Positions 50,222 to 60,085 are shown, numbered from the stretch's first letter. The stretch is 64,000 bases of DNA from Flavobacterium sp. 11 (GCF_002754315.1 NZ_PEFE01000001.1:3596001-3660000), one strand, 5' to 3'. Translations and numbers: made by a program. The notes: generated by a model not told the origin, from the sequence alone.

Positions 50222-53077
50222 TTATTTACTCAAATACATTTTTCTTCTGGAGTACAATTCGTAGAATTGATCGTCTTTCAAGTCATCAATAAACAAGATG
50301 CTTTCTCCTGTTGATTTCATTTCTGGTCCTAATGCTTTGTTTACATTTTGGAACTTGCTGAAAGAGAAAACTGGTTGCTTGATCGCATATCCTTTCAACT
50401 GTGGATTGAATTTGAAATCGGTTACTTTATTGTGACCTAACATTACTTTAGTAGCATAGTTTACATAAGGTTCTCCGTATGCTTTTGCAATAAATGGAAC
50501 AGTTCTAGAAGCTCTAGGATTTGCCTCGATAATGTAAACCGTATCATCTTTTATAGCAAACTGAATATTGATTAGACCTACAGTTTTTAACGCTTTAGCA
50601 ATTTTAACGGTATGATCTTTTATTTGTTGCATCACAAATTCTCCTAAGTTAAAAGGAGGCAAAGTAGCATTACTATCTCCAGAGTGTACTCCGCAAGGTT
50701 CGATGTGCTCCATAATTCCTATGATGTACACATTACCATCCGCATCACAAATTGCATCGGCTTCCGCTTCGATTGCTCCGGCCAAATAATGATCTAACAG
50801 CAATTTATTCCCTGGAATTGTTTTCAATAAATTGATAACATGCTCTTCCAACTCTTTCTTGTTGATTACGATTTTCATTCCCTGACCACCTAACACATAC
50901 GAAGGACGAATCAATAATGGAAAGTCTAAAGTATCTGCTAAGGCAGAAGCTTCATCAGCTGTTTCAGCAATCCCGAATTGTGGGAAAGGAATATTCAGAT
51001 CAGTTAACAATTCAGAGAAACGTCCTCTGTCTTCGGCTAAATCAAGTGCATCAAAGCTGGTTCCTATAATCTTTACTCCGTATTTAGAAAGCTTTTCAGC
51101 CAATTTCAAGGCTGTTTGTCCACCTAATTGAACGATTACACCTTCTGGTTTTTCATGCTGAATGATGTCGTAAATATGTTCCCAGAAAACGGGTTCGAAG
51201 TATAATTTATCAGCTGTATCAAAATCAGTCGAAACTGTTTCCGGATTACAGTTAATCATAATCGTCTCATAACCACATTCTTTTGCTGCCAAAACTCCGT
51301 GAACACAAGAATAATCAAACTCGATTCCTTGTCCAATTCTGTTTGGTCCTGAACCTAAAACAATGATTTTCTTTTTATCAGTTACAACACTTTCGTTATC
51401 TACATAACGTTCGCCGTTTGCTTTTTCGATTTCAGCCTCAAAAGTAGAGTAGTAATATGGTGTTTTAGCTTTGAATTCTGCGGCACAAGTATCAACCAAT
51501 TTAAAGACGCGGTTGATGTTCTTATCCATACGCAACGTATGCACTTCACTTTCCAGACAGTTCATCATGTGAGCAATTTGTCTGTCAGCAAAACCTTTTT
51601 GTTTCGCTTCAAGCAACAATTCTTTTGGAAGATTCGAAACTTTATAGTTCGAAATTTCTTTCTCTAAAGTATAAAGTTCTTCGTATTGTTTCAAGAACCA
51701 CATATCGATTTTAGTGATTTCATGAATACGGCTCAATGGAATTCCCATCGCGATAGCATCATAAATCACGAAAACACGGTCCCAACTTGCAAAAGTCAGT
51801 TTCTCGATAATTTGTTCGTAGTTAGTGTATCCTTTCCCGTCGGCACCCAAACCATTTCTTTTGATTTCCAATGATTGAGTCGCTTTGTGCAAGGCTTCTT
51901 GGAACGAACGTCCAATACCCATTACTTCACCTACGGATTTCATTTGAAGTCCTAACGTTCTGTCAGCTCCTTCAAATTTATCAAAGTTCCAACGTGGAAT
52001 TTTAACAATCACATAATCCAAAGTCGGTTCGAATAAAGCCGAAGTCGATTTGGTAATTTGGTTTTGTAATTCATCTAAATTGTAACCTAAAGCCAGTTTA
52101 GAAGCAATTTTTGCAATAGGATAACCCGTTGCTTTTGATGCCAAAGCTGAGGAACGAGATACACGAGGATTGATTTCAATCGCTACGATATCTTCTTTAT
52201 CATCTGGTGAAACGGCAAACTGCACGTTACAACCTCCTGCAAAATTTCCGATACTGCGCATCATCAAGATTGCCATATCACGCAACTTTTGAAAAGTCGT
52301 ATCTGATAATGTCATTGCTGGTGCAACCGTGATGGAATCTCCGGTATGAATTCCCATTGGATCCATATTTTCGATAGAACAGATAATAACAACATTGTCA
52401 TTTTTATCTCTCAATAATTCCAATTCGTATTCTTTCCAACCTATTAAAGCTTTATCAATTAAAACTTCATGAATGGGTGACATTTCTAATCCGTAGGTTA
52501 GTTTTTCGTCAAATTCTTCTTTGGTATGTACAAAAGCTGCTCCAGTTCCCCCAAGTGTAAACGAAGGACGAATTACTAACGGGAAACCAAATTCCTGTGC
52601 AATTTCTTTTCCTTCCAAGAAAGAAGTAGCCGTTTTTGCAGGTGCAGTTGGTACATTTATTTTTTGAAGCAATTGCTTAAATTGCTCTCTGTCTTCGGTA
52701 ATATTAATGGCGTTTACATCAACCCCGATTAATCGTACTCCGAAATCTTCCCAAATTCCTTTTTCATCTGCCTCCAGACACAAGTTCAAAGCGGTTTGTC
52801 CACCCATTGTAGGTAAAACGGCATCGATTTGAGGATGTGCTTTAAGGATTTCAATAATTGACTTGGTCGTTAATGGCTTCAAATAAATATGATCGGCCAT
52901 ACTTGGGTCGGTCATAATCGTTGCCGGATTGGAGTTTATCAAAATAACTTCAATTCCTTCTTCACGAATAGAACGGGCAGATTGCGATCCCGCATAATCA
53001 AATTCGCACGCTTGACCAATAACAATAGGACCTGAACCTATTATTAAAACTGATTTTATAGATGTATCTTTTGGCAT
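50222..53077 (-). CDS. carB: Carbamoyl-phosphate synthase large subunit
   Basis: A 951-residue enzyme that makes carbamoyl phosphate for arginine and pyrimidine synthesis. It has two duplicated ATP-grasp halves: SVLIIGSGPIVIGQACEFDYAGSQSARSIREEG near the start and IIVLGSGPNRIGQGIEFDYSCVHGVLAAKECGYE near residue 575. Each half has the ATP loops (LVIRPSFTLGGTGAAF; LLIRPSYVLGGQGMKI) and the metal-binding VAIEINPRVSRSSALASKATGYPIAKIA and IIEANPRASRTVPFIAKA. The length is slightly shorter than E. coli CarB, with a reduced C-terminal allosteric domain. The small subunit gene is not in the window. Confidence 0.97.
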   Translation of the reverse strand: MPKDTSIKSVLIIGSGPIVIGQACEFDYAGSQSARSIREEGIEVILINSNPATIMTDPSMADHIYLKPLTTKSIIEILKAHPQIDAVLPTMGGQTALNLCLEADEKGIWEDFGVRLIGVDVNAINITEDREQFKQLLQKINVPTAPAKTATSFLEGKEIAQEFGFPLVIRPSFTLGGTGAAFVHTKEEFDEKLTYGLEMSPIHEVLIDKALIGWKEYELELLRDKNDNVVIICSIENMDPMGIHTGDSITVAPAMTLSDTTFQKLRDMAILMMRSIGNFAGGCNVQFAVSPDDKEDIVAIEINPRVSRSSALASKATGYPIAKIASKLALGYNLDELQNQITKSTSALFEPTLDYVIVKIPRWNFDKFEGADRTLGLQMKSVGEVMGIGRSFQEALHKATQSLEIKRNGLGADGKGYTNYEQIIEKLTFASWDRVFVIYDAIAMGIPLSRIHEITKIDMWFLKQYEELYTLEKEISNYKVSNLPKELLLEAKQKGFADRQIAHMMNCLESEVHTLRMDKNINRVFKLVDTCAAEFKAKTPYYYSTFEAEIEKANGERYVDNESVVTDKKKIIVLGSGPNRIGQGIEFDYSCVHGVLAAKECGYETIMINCNPETVSTDFDTADKLYFEPVFWEHIYDIIQHEKPEGVIVQLGGQTALKLAEKLSKYGVKIIGTSFDALDLAEDRGRFSELLTDLNIPFPQFGIAETADEASALADTLDFPLLIRPSYVLGGQGMKIVINKKELEEHVINLLKTIPGNKLLLDHYLAGAIEAEADAICDADGNVYIIGIMEHIEPCGVHSGDSNATLPPFNLGEFVMQQIKDHTVKIAKALKTVGLINIQFAIKDDTVYIIEANPRASRTVPFIAKAYGEPYVNYATKVMLGHNKVTDFKFNPQLKGYAIKQPVFSFSKFQNVNKALGPEMKSTGESILFIDDLKDDQFYELYSRRKMYLSK

Positions 53078-53188
53078 TGTATGGTATTATTGTGTTGTGT
53101 AGTTGTTGTCTTCAAAAGATTAAAGTTACTGAACTCAAACCCTTTAACTGTAAATCTTAAACTTTTTTTAACGAATAGGTATAAAAAA

Positions 53189-53217
53189 AGGCGATACTAA
53201 AAAAAGTAACGCCTTAT
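53189..53217 (-). terminator. Terminator after rpmH
   Basis: On the minus strand the stem GGCGTTACT / AGTATCGCC has one internal mismatch and is followed by T7. Confidence 0.7.
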
Positions 53218-53234
53218 TTATGTTTATAGAAACA

Positions 53235-53396
53235 TTATTTTTTGTGTCTTGGTTCGCAAGAAACAGTCAATTTATGTCTTCCTTTAGCTCTTCTACGCGC
53301 AAGAACTTTTCTTCCATTTGCAGAAGCCATTCTGTCCATAAATCCGTGCTTATTTCTTCTTTTTCTTTTCGATGGTTGAAACGTTCTTTTGCTCAT
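53235..53396 (-). CDS. rpmH: 50S ribosomal protein L34
   Basis: A 53-residue basic protein beginning [19 protein letters not shown] and continuing [24 protein letters not shown]. This is the L34 signature of the large ribosomal subunit. The C-terminal tail [10 protein letters not shown] is longer than in E. coli, as is usual in Bacteroidota. It has its own promoter (53468-53497) and terminator, and lies upstream of carB on the same strand with 157 nt between them. Confidence 0.97.
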   Translation of the reverse strand: MSKRTFQPSKRKRRNKHGFMDRMASANGRKVLARRRAKGRHKLTVSCEPRHKK

Positions 53397-53467
53397 TGCT
53401 TTGTATCTTTAAAATCTTATTTATATGTCTTCCTATTTTTGAATAACTGTTATTCTAAAACCGAGTG

Positions 53468-53497
53468 CAAATATACAAAGACTTTTTTTTCTCACAA
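53468..53497 (-). promoter_or_regulatory. rpmH promoter
   Basis: TTG (53497-53495) and TATATTTG (53475-53468) on the minus strand are 19 nt apart. This is an exact Bacteroidetes housekeeping promoter, about 70 nt before the L34 start. Confidence 0.8.
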
Positions 53498-53560
53498 GCA
53501 GTTTTGTAAAAATATTTTCAATTCATTTTACTATATTTGTCATCTTAAAATAATCACACT

Positions 53561-54076
53561 ATGTTTCACAGAAATATTAAACTTATTATCGCCGGACTAA
53601 TTATCATTACTGGCATTTGGCAATTCACGGAAAGCAATATCGGTAATGGAATTTTCCTTATATTATTGAGTGCAATTCCTATTTTCCTTTACTTTAAAAA
53701 CGAATTCATCTTATTAGCCTTCTTAAAATTAAGAAAACAAGATTTTGAAGGAGCCAAAAAATGGTTGGCTTACATCAAAAACCCGGAAACAGCTTTGGTA
53801 AGAAAACAACAAGGATACTTTAATTACCTACACGGAATCATGCTTTCGCAAACCAATATCAATCAAGCAGAGAAATTTTTCAAAAAAGCAATTGAACTGG
53901 GATTATCAATGGATATGGATTTGGCTGTAGCCAAATTAAACTTAGCCGGAGTTGCCATGACACGCAGAAGAAAATTAGAAGCTACTACGTTATTGAATGA
54001 AGCCAAAAAATTAGACAAACAAAACATGTTGAAAGATCAGATTGTCATGATGAAAGAACAAATGAAAAAAATATAA
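53561..54076 (+). CDS. Membrane protein with TPR-like helical repeat
   Basis: A 171-residue protein with two N-terminal membrane helices (LIIAGLIIITGIWQF and GIFLILLSAIPIFLYF). A soluble helical domain of TPR character follows: ILLAFLKLRKQDFEGAKKWLAYI, QAEKFFKKAIELGLSMDMDLAVAKLNLAGVA, and RRRKLEATTLLNEAKKLDKQN. The domain presumably faces the cytoplasm and binds proteins. Function is unknown. It converges on nothing nearby and ends at a strong terminator. Confidence 0.85.
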   Translation: MFHRNIKLIIAGLIIITGIWQFTESNIGNGIFLILLSAIPIFLYFKNEFILLAFLKLRKQDFEGAKKWLAYIKNPETALVRKQQGYFNYLHGIMLSQTNINQAEKFFKKAIELGLSMDMDLAVAKLNLAGVAMTRRRKLEATTLLNEAKKLDKQNMLKDQIVMMKEQMKKI

Positions 54077-54094
54077 TTTTTTTTATAATTATCG

Positions 54095-54129
54095 AAAAAG
54101 GGTCAAATGATACACATTTGACCCTTTTT
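54095..54129. terminator. Terminator after TPR membrane protein
   Basis: A 15-bp repeat AAAAAGGGTCAAATG / CATTTGACCCTTTTT with a 5-nt loop. Confidence 0.9.
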
Positions 54130-54253
54130 TATTTGGTTATATCCTAAATTTTTGGAGAACAAAGCTACTCCCCATTTTTTATTAACCATATAAGAAATAT
54201 AAGTTTTTACGTGGGTTATATTTCCTTAAATGCTTTATATAGTTTAAGAATAG

Positions 54254-55147
54254 TTAATATCCTTTTAACGGAATTTCGATTTGGTATTTTTTACCGGTAT
54301 CATTTATTAGTTTCGTTTCTCTGAGCCAAGGGTTGTGAATTTTTAAAATCTTATAGTTAATCCCTTGCCCTTTTGCAAAATCAGCCAAATCTGTAATCGT
54401 ACTGTCTATTTCGATTTTCTTGGTTGGTAACGTTGCATATAAATCTTCGGAAGCAATTGTAAATCCATATTTTACGGGATTCTCCATGATTTCTTTCAAG
54501 GCTAAAATCCTAAAAACATAGCGAGACGTTTCTTCGGTAAGCAACAAATCGTAATAATTCGTCACTTTTTGAATGTCAATTTGTTTATTGACACCCGTCA
54601 TTCCTCCGTTATAAGAGGCTGCCGCCAAAGTCCAGCTTCCAAATTTTCCTTTGGCACTCAAAAAATAACTGCAAGCTGCTTGCGTTGATTTTTCTAAATC
54701 ATAGCGCTGATCCACATTTTCATTGACTTCCATTCCGCGTTCTTTAGCCGTATCCGGCATGAACTGCCAAATTCCTCTTGCTCCTGCTGGGGAAACCACA
54801 TTGACCAAGCCACTTTCTATAACTGCCAAATACTTAAAATCATCCGGAATTCCGTTCTTTTTTAAAATAGGCTCAATTACAGGAAAAGCACGATTCGCTC
54901 TTTTTATAGCCAAAATAGTAGAAGCATGCAGATTTACATTTACCAGCAATTCCCTATCCAAACGTTCTTTTACATCTGATATTTTTAAAGGTGTTTCCTC
55001 GCCTGCAAAATCTAATTTCACAGGAAAATCACCCGCTATTTCTTTTGCAACCTCTTTTTCCTCTGTCGGATTTTTAGCGGCAAAAATAAATACACTACTC
55101 GCAAAAATCACGGTAAGGATTATGGCAGCTTTATTAATCAATTTCAT
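54254..55147 (-). CDS. Lytic transglycosylase (SLT domain)
   Basis: A 297-residue secreted murein transglycosylase. The signal peptide is AAIILTVIFASSVFIFAA. The SLT domain has catalytic Glu in FKYLAVIESGLVNVVSPAGARGIWQFMPDTAKERGMEVN and the later DQRYDLEKSTQAACSYFLSAKGKFGSWTLAAASYNGG. A short C-terminal segment (GQGINYKILKIHNPWLRETKLIN) resembles a LysM-like repeat. It cleaves peptidoglycan glycan strands. It lies 41 nt after the alpha/beta hydrolase gene in the same direction. Confidence 0.93.
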   Translation of the reverse strand: MKLINKAAIILTVIFASSVFIFAAKNPTEEKEVAKEIAGDFPVKLDFAGEETPLKISDVKERLDRELLVNVNLHASTILAIKRANRAFPVIEPILKKNGIPDDFKYLAVIESGLVNVVSPAGARGIWQFMPDTAKERGMEVNENVDQRYDLEKSTQAACSYFLSAKGKFGSWTLAAASYNGGMTGVNKQIDIQKVTNYYDLLLTEETSRYVFRILALKEIMENPVKYGFTIASEDLYATLPTKKIEIDSTITDLADFAKGQGINYKILKIHNPWLRETKLINDTGKKYQIEIPLKGY

Positions 55148-55188
55148 CTTTTCTTTTTTAGACCTTTCATATAGCTATAAAAGTGCGT

Positions 55189-55857
55189 TTACTTCTTTTC
55201 TGTTCCCAATATAATGGAAGGCAAATTTTCATTCAACCATTTGTACTTATTCAAAATCATAATGTGCGTCCCTCCTTTTACAACGACACAATTCTTGATA
55301 TATTTTATAGGAAATACATCATCCATATCTCCATGGATGTGGATTACATTCTCGTCAACAACCGTTCTATCCCATAAAATCACCTGTTCCACTGCCCAAT
55401 TCAAATAACGAATATCCCTAACCGAGAGAAATTTCTCGTATAGCTTGAGCCTTTGGTTTACTTTTTCGCCAAAGGAAAACTTAGCAAGACTTTCAATATT
55501 TGCTATCAGATTCATGGGAATTAATTTATAAGCTTTGGTAGTTTTAGCAATTTTCATTCTTCTGGGAAATTCCACATTACTTTTGACACTCGAAATAATA
55601 ATTATTTTTCTGGCTTCGACATATTTAGCCATTTCCTGTACCAAAATACCTCCGAACGAAACCCCAATCAAAACCGGATTCGGATGCGTAATTTTATCTG
55701 CAATTCTCTTGGCATAATCCGTCAAAGACTCATTATTAAGAGGGATTTCCCACTCCAACAAGACTATTTCAAACATTTCTTCGGGAAGTGCAATTCGCTC
55801 AAAAATGGTTGTACTTGCCGCTAATCCCGGCATTAAATAAACTGCGATTTTACTCAT
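55189..55857 (-). CDS. Alpha/beta hydrolase
   Basis: A 222-residue alpha/beta hydrolase fold. Features are VYLMPGLAASTTIFERIALP near the start, nucleophile PVLIGVSFGGILVQEMAK with Ser in GVSFG, and a C-terminal His in KGGTHIMILNKY. An Asp in HGDMDDVFPIKYI completes the likely triad. The substrate is unknown. The start at 55857 is preceded by a 113-nt gap to the divergent pirin gene. Confidence 0.88.
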   Translation of the reverse strand: MSKIAVYLMPGLAASTTIFERIALPEEMFEIVLLEWEIPLNNESLTDYAKRIADKITHPNPVLIGVSFGGILVQEMAKYVEARKIIIISSVKSNVEFPRRMKIAKTTKAYKLIPMNLIANIESLAKFSFGEKVNQRLKLYEKFLSVRDIRYLNWAVEQVILWDRTVVDENVIHIHGDMDDVFPIKYIKNCVVVKGGTHIMILNKYKWLNENLPSIILGTEKK

Positions 55858-55970
55858 AATTGTTTTAACTATTTTATAACAAAATTCAGTCTTTTTATGG
55901 CGAATTTTGTATAAAAATAATTTTTTTATTCAAACCCTATTCACTTTTCACTTTATATTATCAATAATTT

Positions 55971-56687
55971 ATGACTACACAACTATTTGAATCAAATACA
56001 AGAGGCAAGGCCGATTTTGGATGGCTTAAAGCCAATTTTTCTTTTTCTTTCGGAAATTATTTCAATCCAGAACGCGTACAATTCGGAATGTTACGCGTTT
56101 TAAATGACGATACTATTGCGGGCGGATCAGGTTTTGGTACTCATGGCCATGCCAATATGGAAATCATCACTATTCCGCTCGAAGGCGGGCTGCAACATCG
56201 CGACAGTATGGGAAATGAAGGTGTAATTGGTTTTGGAGAAGTGCAGGTAATGAGTGCCGGATCTGGAGTAGAACATTCTGAAATGAATGCCAGCCAGAAA
56301 AACGAAGCAAAAACACTGCAATTATGGGTTTTTCCTGACACCGAAAACGTGGCTCCAAGATATGACCAAAAATCATTTGATATTGAAAATCAAATCAATA
56401 CCTTTGTAAACATCGTTTCGCCAAAGGATAAAAATGACGGAAATGCACTTTGGGTTTACCAAAAAACCTTTTTCCATTTAGGCATTTTCGATAGCAATAC
56501 CACCACTAAATATGAGGTTAAAATCCCTAAAAATGGTGTCTATTTATTTTTGATTGAGGGCGAAATAGAAGTGAATAATCAAACTTTGAAGGCAAGAGAT
56601 GCCATGGGAATAACCGATTTTGATCAATTCGAAATTAAAATCAGTACCAAATCAAAAATACTATTGGTAGAAGTGCCAATGAATTAG
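55971..56687 (+). CDS. Pirin family protein
   Basis: A 238-residue cupin-fold pirin. The metal motif is seen in GGSGFGTHGHANMEIITIPLEGGLQHRDSMGNEGVIGFGEVQVMSAGSGVEHSEMNASQ, with His and Glu ligands. The C-terminal half has DQKSFDIENQINTFVNIVSPKDKN and a second cupin lobe. Bacterial pirins include quercetinase-active and metabolic-enzyme-modulating members; here the substrate is unknown. It is followed 11 nt later by the GNAT-like gene. Confidence 0.92.
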   Translation: MTTQLFESNTRGKADFGWLKANFSFSFGNYFNPERVQFGMLRVLNDDTIAGGSGFGTHGHANMEIITIPLEGGLQHRDSMGNEGVIGFGEVQVMSAGSGVEHSEMNASQKNEAKTLQLWVFPDTENVAPRYDQKSFDIENQINTFVNIVSPKDKNDGNALWVYQKTFFHLGIFDSNTTTKYEVKIPKNGVYLFLIEGEIEVNNQTLKARDAMGITDFDQFEIKISTKSKILLVEVPMN

Positions 56688-56698
56688 CGTTAATTAGT

Positions 56699-57001
56699 AT
56701 GGATACAGCAATCACTATGGAAATCAAAGACAATACTTTTTCAAGACAATTTGAAACTATAGTTGAAAAAGAATTAATCTCAGTTGAGTATTCTTTTCAG
56801 GAGAAAAAAATATTTCTGACAAAATTAAATGTACCGGAAACATTCAAAAACGAGGAATTCGTTTCTAATTTTCTAAAAAATATCATGGAAATTGCGATTG
56901 AACGAAAATTAAAAGTTGTTCCTATCCAGCCTAAAATAGTGGCGTTTTTCAAAAAAAATCCTGTCTACAAAGAGCTGTTGCCTCCTGGAATACGATTATA
57001 A
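56699..57001 (+). CDS. GNAT-like N-acetyltransferase (YjdJ/COG2388 type)
   Basis: A 100-residue protein with the short GNAT fold of the COG2388 group: MEIKDNTFSRQFETIVEKELISVEYSFQEKKIFLTKLNVPE, then FVSNFLKNIMEIAIERKLKVVPIQPKIVAFFKKNPVYKELLPPG. The RKLKVVPI... FFKKNPVYK segment corresponds to the acetyl-CoA binding part. The first ATG (56699) or the third-frame ATG at 56717 may be used. Substrate is unknown. A terminator follows. Confidence 0.85.
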   Translation: MDTAITMEIKDNTFSRQFETIVEKELISVEYSFQEKKIFLTKLNVPETFKNEEFVSNFLKNIMEIAIERKLKVVPIQPKIVAFFKKNPVYKELLPPGIRL

Positions 57002-57037
57002 AAAAAGGCTGTGTCATATAAAAACACAGCCTTTTTT
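57001..57037. terminator. Bidirectional terminator
   Basis: AAAAAAGGCTGTGT / ACACAGCCTTTTTT lies between the GNAT gene and the convergent secreted-protein gene, with a short loop. Confidence 0.9.
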
Positions 57038-57062
57038 ATTTAATGAAAATTCAAAACCCGTA

Positions 57063-58226
57063 TTAATTTCTATCCTTACCACGAGAAGGATTATTCGTTC
57101 TTTCCGGAGCCGATTTCTCCATAGGTCTTCTAGATGGAGCAGAACGAGCTCCTTCGTTTTGTTGACGACTTGACGGCGCATTGGATCGAGATGGACGTGC
57201 AGTTGCAGGATTATCTTGTCGGCTTCTTGGAGCCGGTTGGCGATTTGTTGGCGATGCAGGCCGAACAGGACGCGCTGATGAAGGGTTTTGTTGACGATTT
57301 TCTTCTATATTTTGACGTCTTGTAGGTCTCATGGGCTGATCCGAACGGGAGGTTCGAGGATTTACAGAACGGTCGCCTCTCATTTGTTCTCGAGTTCTAG
57401 GAAGAACTGTTCCTTGCGGTCTTGTAAAACTTCTTCCTTGATAGGTATCTCTATAAACATTATTGACTCTGTTTCTCCTTACCATCGGAGAACTGTTCCT
57501 TCTGGAATAATAATAGGAATACGCAAGCGGATATCGTACATATCCCACTCTGCGATAAAAATCATTTCTATAATAATGACGGTGGTAATCCCAATAATTA
57601 TAGTAGTAAATGGGAGTCCATGCACGCCAATAAGACGGATAATAACCCCAACGCCACGGAGATATATAAACTACAAATGACGGAGAAAATAAATTGATTA
57701 TTATTGGCCAATTGTTAACATATAAAACTCCATTCCAATAATTACCCGTGTACGTTCTTTCATAACCTAAATAGCCTGGATTTGGCGCATACCCATCCCC
57801 TGCTGAAGGTTCCAGAATATAATCTTCACCATACAATTCTTCATCGCCTATAATTTGAATAACAACCTTCCCGTATCTATTTTTATTGGCTTCTATAACG
57901 GCCACATCCTGATATTCAATTCTATTTACCGCTACGCGAAGGACTATTGAATAAGAATCGCCTTCTCTATAACTAACTACCTGAATATAATCGACATAGC
58001 CATCATTATTCAAATCAAGATTATTAACATTGGTATCTTTATCATTAATTGCTCTTTCAAATTCTTCTAAAGTTTTTGATTTTTGAAAAATATCTAATAC
58101 AGCATAAAGATTAAGGTTATCACCCGGCATACCCAAAGCTACCGGTCTGTTGTCTATTTGCGAAAACAGAGGCACACTAAACAGCGCAGTAGCTAAAAAG
58201 ACTAAGGATAAAATTAATTTTTTCAT
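57063..58226 (-). CDS. Secreted EF-hand-containing Arg/Pro-rich protein
   Basis: A 387-residue exported protein (signal peptide LILSLVFLATALFSVPLFSQ). Residues about 35-125 have an EF-hand-like loop DLNNDGYVDYIQVVSY and a conserved domain (AVNRIEYQDVAVIEANKNRYGKVVIQIIGDEELYGEDYIL) typical of uncharacterised Bacteroidota proteins. The middle is rich in Tyr, Trp and Arg (WRWGYYPSYWRAWTPIYYYNYWDYHRHYY). The last 130 residues are low-complexity Arg/Pro/Ser/Gln. The basic tail could bind surface or nucleic acid; no function is known. Confidence 0.85.
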   Translation of the reverse strand: MKKLILSLVFLATALFSVPLFSQIDNRPVALGMPGDNLNLYAVLDIFQKSKTLEEFERAINDKDTNVNNLDLNNDGYVDYIQVVSYREGDSYSIVLRVAVNRIEYQDVAVIEANKNRYGKVVIQIIGDEELYGEDYILEPSAGDGYAPNPGYLGYERTYTGNYWNGVLYVNNWPIIINLFSPSFVVYISPWRWGYYPSYWRAWTPIYYYNYWDYHRHYYRNDFYRRVGYVRYPLAYSYYYSRRNSSPMVRRNRVNNVYRDTYQGRSFTRPQGTVLPRTREQMRGDRSVNPRTSRSDQPMRPTRRQNIEENRQQNPSSARPVRPASPTNRQPAPRSRQDNPATARPSRSNAPSSRQQNEGARSAPSRRPMEKSAPERTNNPSRGKDRN

Positions 58227-58391
58227 GACTAAAAAATTTTATACATTGAAATTAAATTACTACACAAGGTACGAAAAATTTAAAATTAAACACTTAATAA
58301 CAAGCACTTTAACCTTTTATATATAAAAAATTACATTCAAAAATCACTATCGTTTTACTGCAAAAAAACTACTCAAAAATTGACTTAAATA

Positions 58392-58422
58392 AAAACGGCA
58401 TGCGTTATCCGCATGCCGTTTT
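58392..58422. terminator. Terminator after ABC-F gene
   Basis: AAAACGGCATGC / GCATGCCGTTTT with a 7-nt loop, 28 nt past the ABC-F stop codon. Confidence 0.88.
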
Positions 58423-58450
58423 AGTATTTATAAACTGTTCTTACCAAAGA

Positions 58451-60085
58451 CTATTTTTCTATCTCTCGCATACTGTCCATTTTTTTATTTGCCAAGAAAC
58501 CGGTAATATCTTCAAAATGTTCTACTACTCTTTTGTTTCCGAATTCGAAAACTTTAGTCGCCAATCCATCCAAGAAATCCCTGTCGTGAGAAACCAAAAT
58601 TAATGTTCCGTCAAAATCACGCAACGCATCTTTGATAATATCTTTGGTTTTCATGTCCAAGTGATTCGAAGGCTCATCCAGAATCAATAAATTCACTGGT
58701 TCCAACAATAATTTAATCATTGCCAAACGCGTTTTCTCGCCACCGGAAAGCACTTTCACTTTTTTGGTCACATCATCACCCTGAAACATGAAAGCCCCTA
58801 AAATATCTTTAATTTTAGTTCGAACATCCCCCACGGCAATATCATCAATAGTTTCAAAAATAGTAGCATTTTCGTCTAATAAAGAGGCTTGATTCTGGGC
58901 AAAATAACCAATTTGTGCATTATGACCAATCTCTAAACTTCCACCATTTATTTCGATTTCTTTCATAATGGCTTTTATCATCGTCGATTTTCCTTCCCCA
59001 TTTTTTCCTACAAAAGCTACTTTTTCTCCTCTTTCAATAACCATATTTGCATTCGAAAAAACCACATGATCGCCATATGATTTTGACAAATCCTTTACAA
59101 TTACGGGATATTGTCCGGAACGTGCAGCAGGAGGGAATTTTAGTTTCAAAGCCGAAGTATCCACCTCGTCAACCTGAACAATAACCAGCTTCTCTAACAT
59201 CTTAACACGAGACTGAACGGCATCCGTTTTAGAAAATGTCCCTTTAAAACGATCTATAAAAGTCCTGTTATCAGCAATCATGCGTTGTTGCTCGTCATAC
59301 GCTTTTTGCTGATGCACGCGTCTGTCTTTTCTAAGTTCCAAATAATGAGAATATTTGGCTTTATAATCATAAATACGTCCCATTGTAACTTCGATGGTAC
59401 GATTCGTAATATTATCTACAAAAGCCCTGTCGTGAGAAATTACCACAACAGCTTTGGCTGAATTAATCAAGAAATCCTCTAACCATTGAATACTTTCAAT
59501 ATCCATGTGGTTGGTAGGCTCATCCAGTAAAATTAAGTCTGGTTTTTGCAAAAGGATTTTGGCAAGTTCGATTCGCATTCTCCATCCTCCGGAAAACTCT
59601 GAAGTCTGACGGCTAAAATCTTCACGAACAAATCCCAAACCGATTAGGATTTTCTCTACTTCGGCTTCATAATTTATTTCTTCAATAGCATAAAATTTCT
59701 CGCTCAAGTCCGAAACTCTTTCGATTAATTTCATGTATGCATCACTTTCATAATCAGTACGAATGGTTAGTTGCTCATTGATTTCATCGATTTCTGCTTT
59801 CATTGCAAAAACTTCTCCAAACGCTTTCGAAGTTTCTTCCATCACCGTCGCACCATCTGTAGTCAATAAATGCTGAGGCAAATAGGCCACAACAGCATCT
59901 TTTGGTGCCGAAATATTACCGGTTGAAGGCTTACTTTGACCCGCAATAATTTTTAGAAGCGTCGATTTTCCTGCTCCATTTTTACCCATAAGGGCAATTT
60001 TATCATTTTCATTTATAGCAAAAGAAACATCACTAAAAAGTGTCGTGCCACCAAACTGCACAGAAATATCGTTAACTGTAATCAT
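58451..60085 (-). CDS. ABC-F family ATP-binding protein
   Basis: A 544-residue protein with two ABC ATPase domains and no membrane segment. It has Walker A GKNGAGKSTLLK (near residue 37) and GKNGEGKSTMIK (near 360), signature SGGWRMRIELAKILL and LSGGEKTRLAMIKLLL, Walker B PDLILLDEPTNHMD and VNLLILDEPSNHLD, and an intervening linker of charged helices. ABC-F proteins act on ribosomes (EttA/Uup type). The subfamily is not certain; no antibiotic-resistance subtype is indicated. Confidence 0.94.
   Translation of the reverse strand: MITVNDISVQFGGTTLFSDVSFAINENDKIALMGKNGAGKSTLLKIIAGQSKPSTGNISAPKDAVVAYLPQHLLTTDGATVMEETSKAFGEVFAMKAEIDEINEQLTIRTDYESDAYMKLIERVSDLSEKFYAIEEINYEAEVEKILIGLGFVREDFSRQTSEFSGGWRMRIELAKILLQKPDLILLDEPTNHMDIESIQWLEDFLINSAKAVVVISHDRAFVDNITNRTIEVTMGRIYDYKAKYSHYLELRKDRRVHQQKAYDEQQRMIADNRTFIDRFKGTFSKTDAVQSRVKMLEKLVIVQVDEVDTSALKLKFPPAARSGQYPVIVKDLSKSYGDHVVFSNANMVIERGEKVAFVGKNGEGKSTMIKAIMKEIEINGGSLEIGHNAQIGYFAQNQASLLDENATIFETIDDIAVGDVRTKIKDILGAFMFQGDDVTKKVKVLSGGEKTRLAMIKLLLEPVNLLILDEPSNHLDMKTKDIIKDALRDFDGTLILVSHDRDFLDGLATKVFEFGNKRVVEHFEDITGFLANKKMDSMREIEK

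Noticed and set aside
53220..53600. 126-codon plus-strand frame over rpmH
   Set aside because: It is antisense to the clear L34 gene and its promoter.
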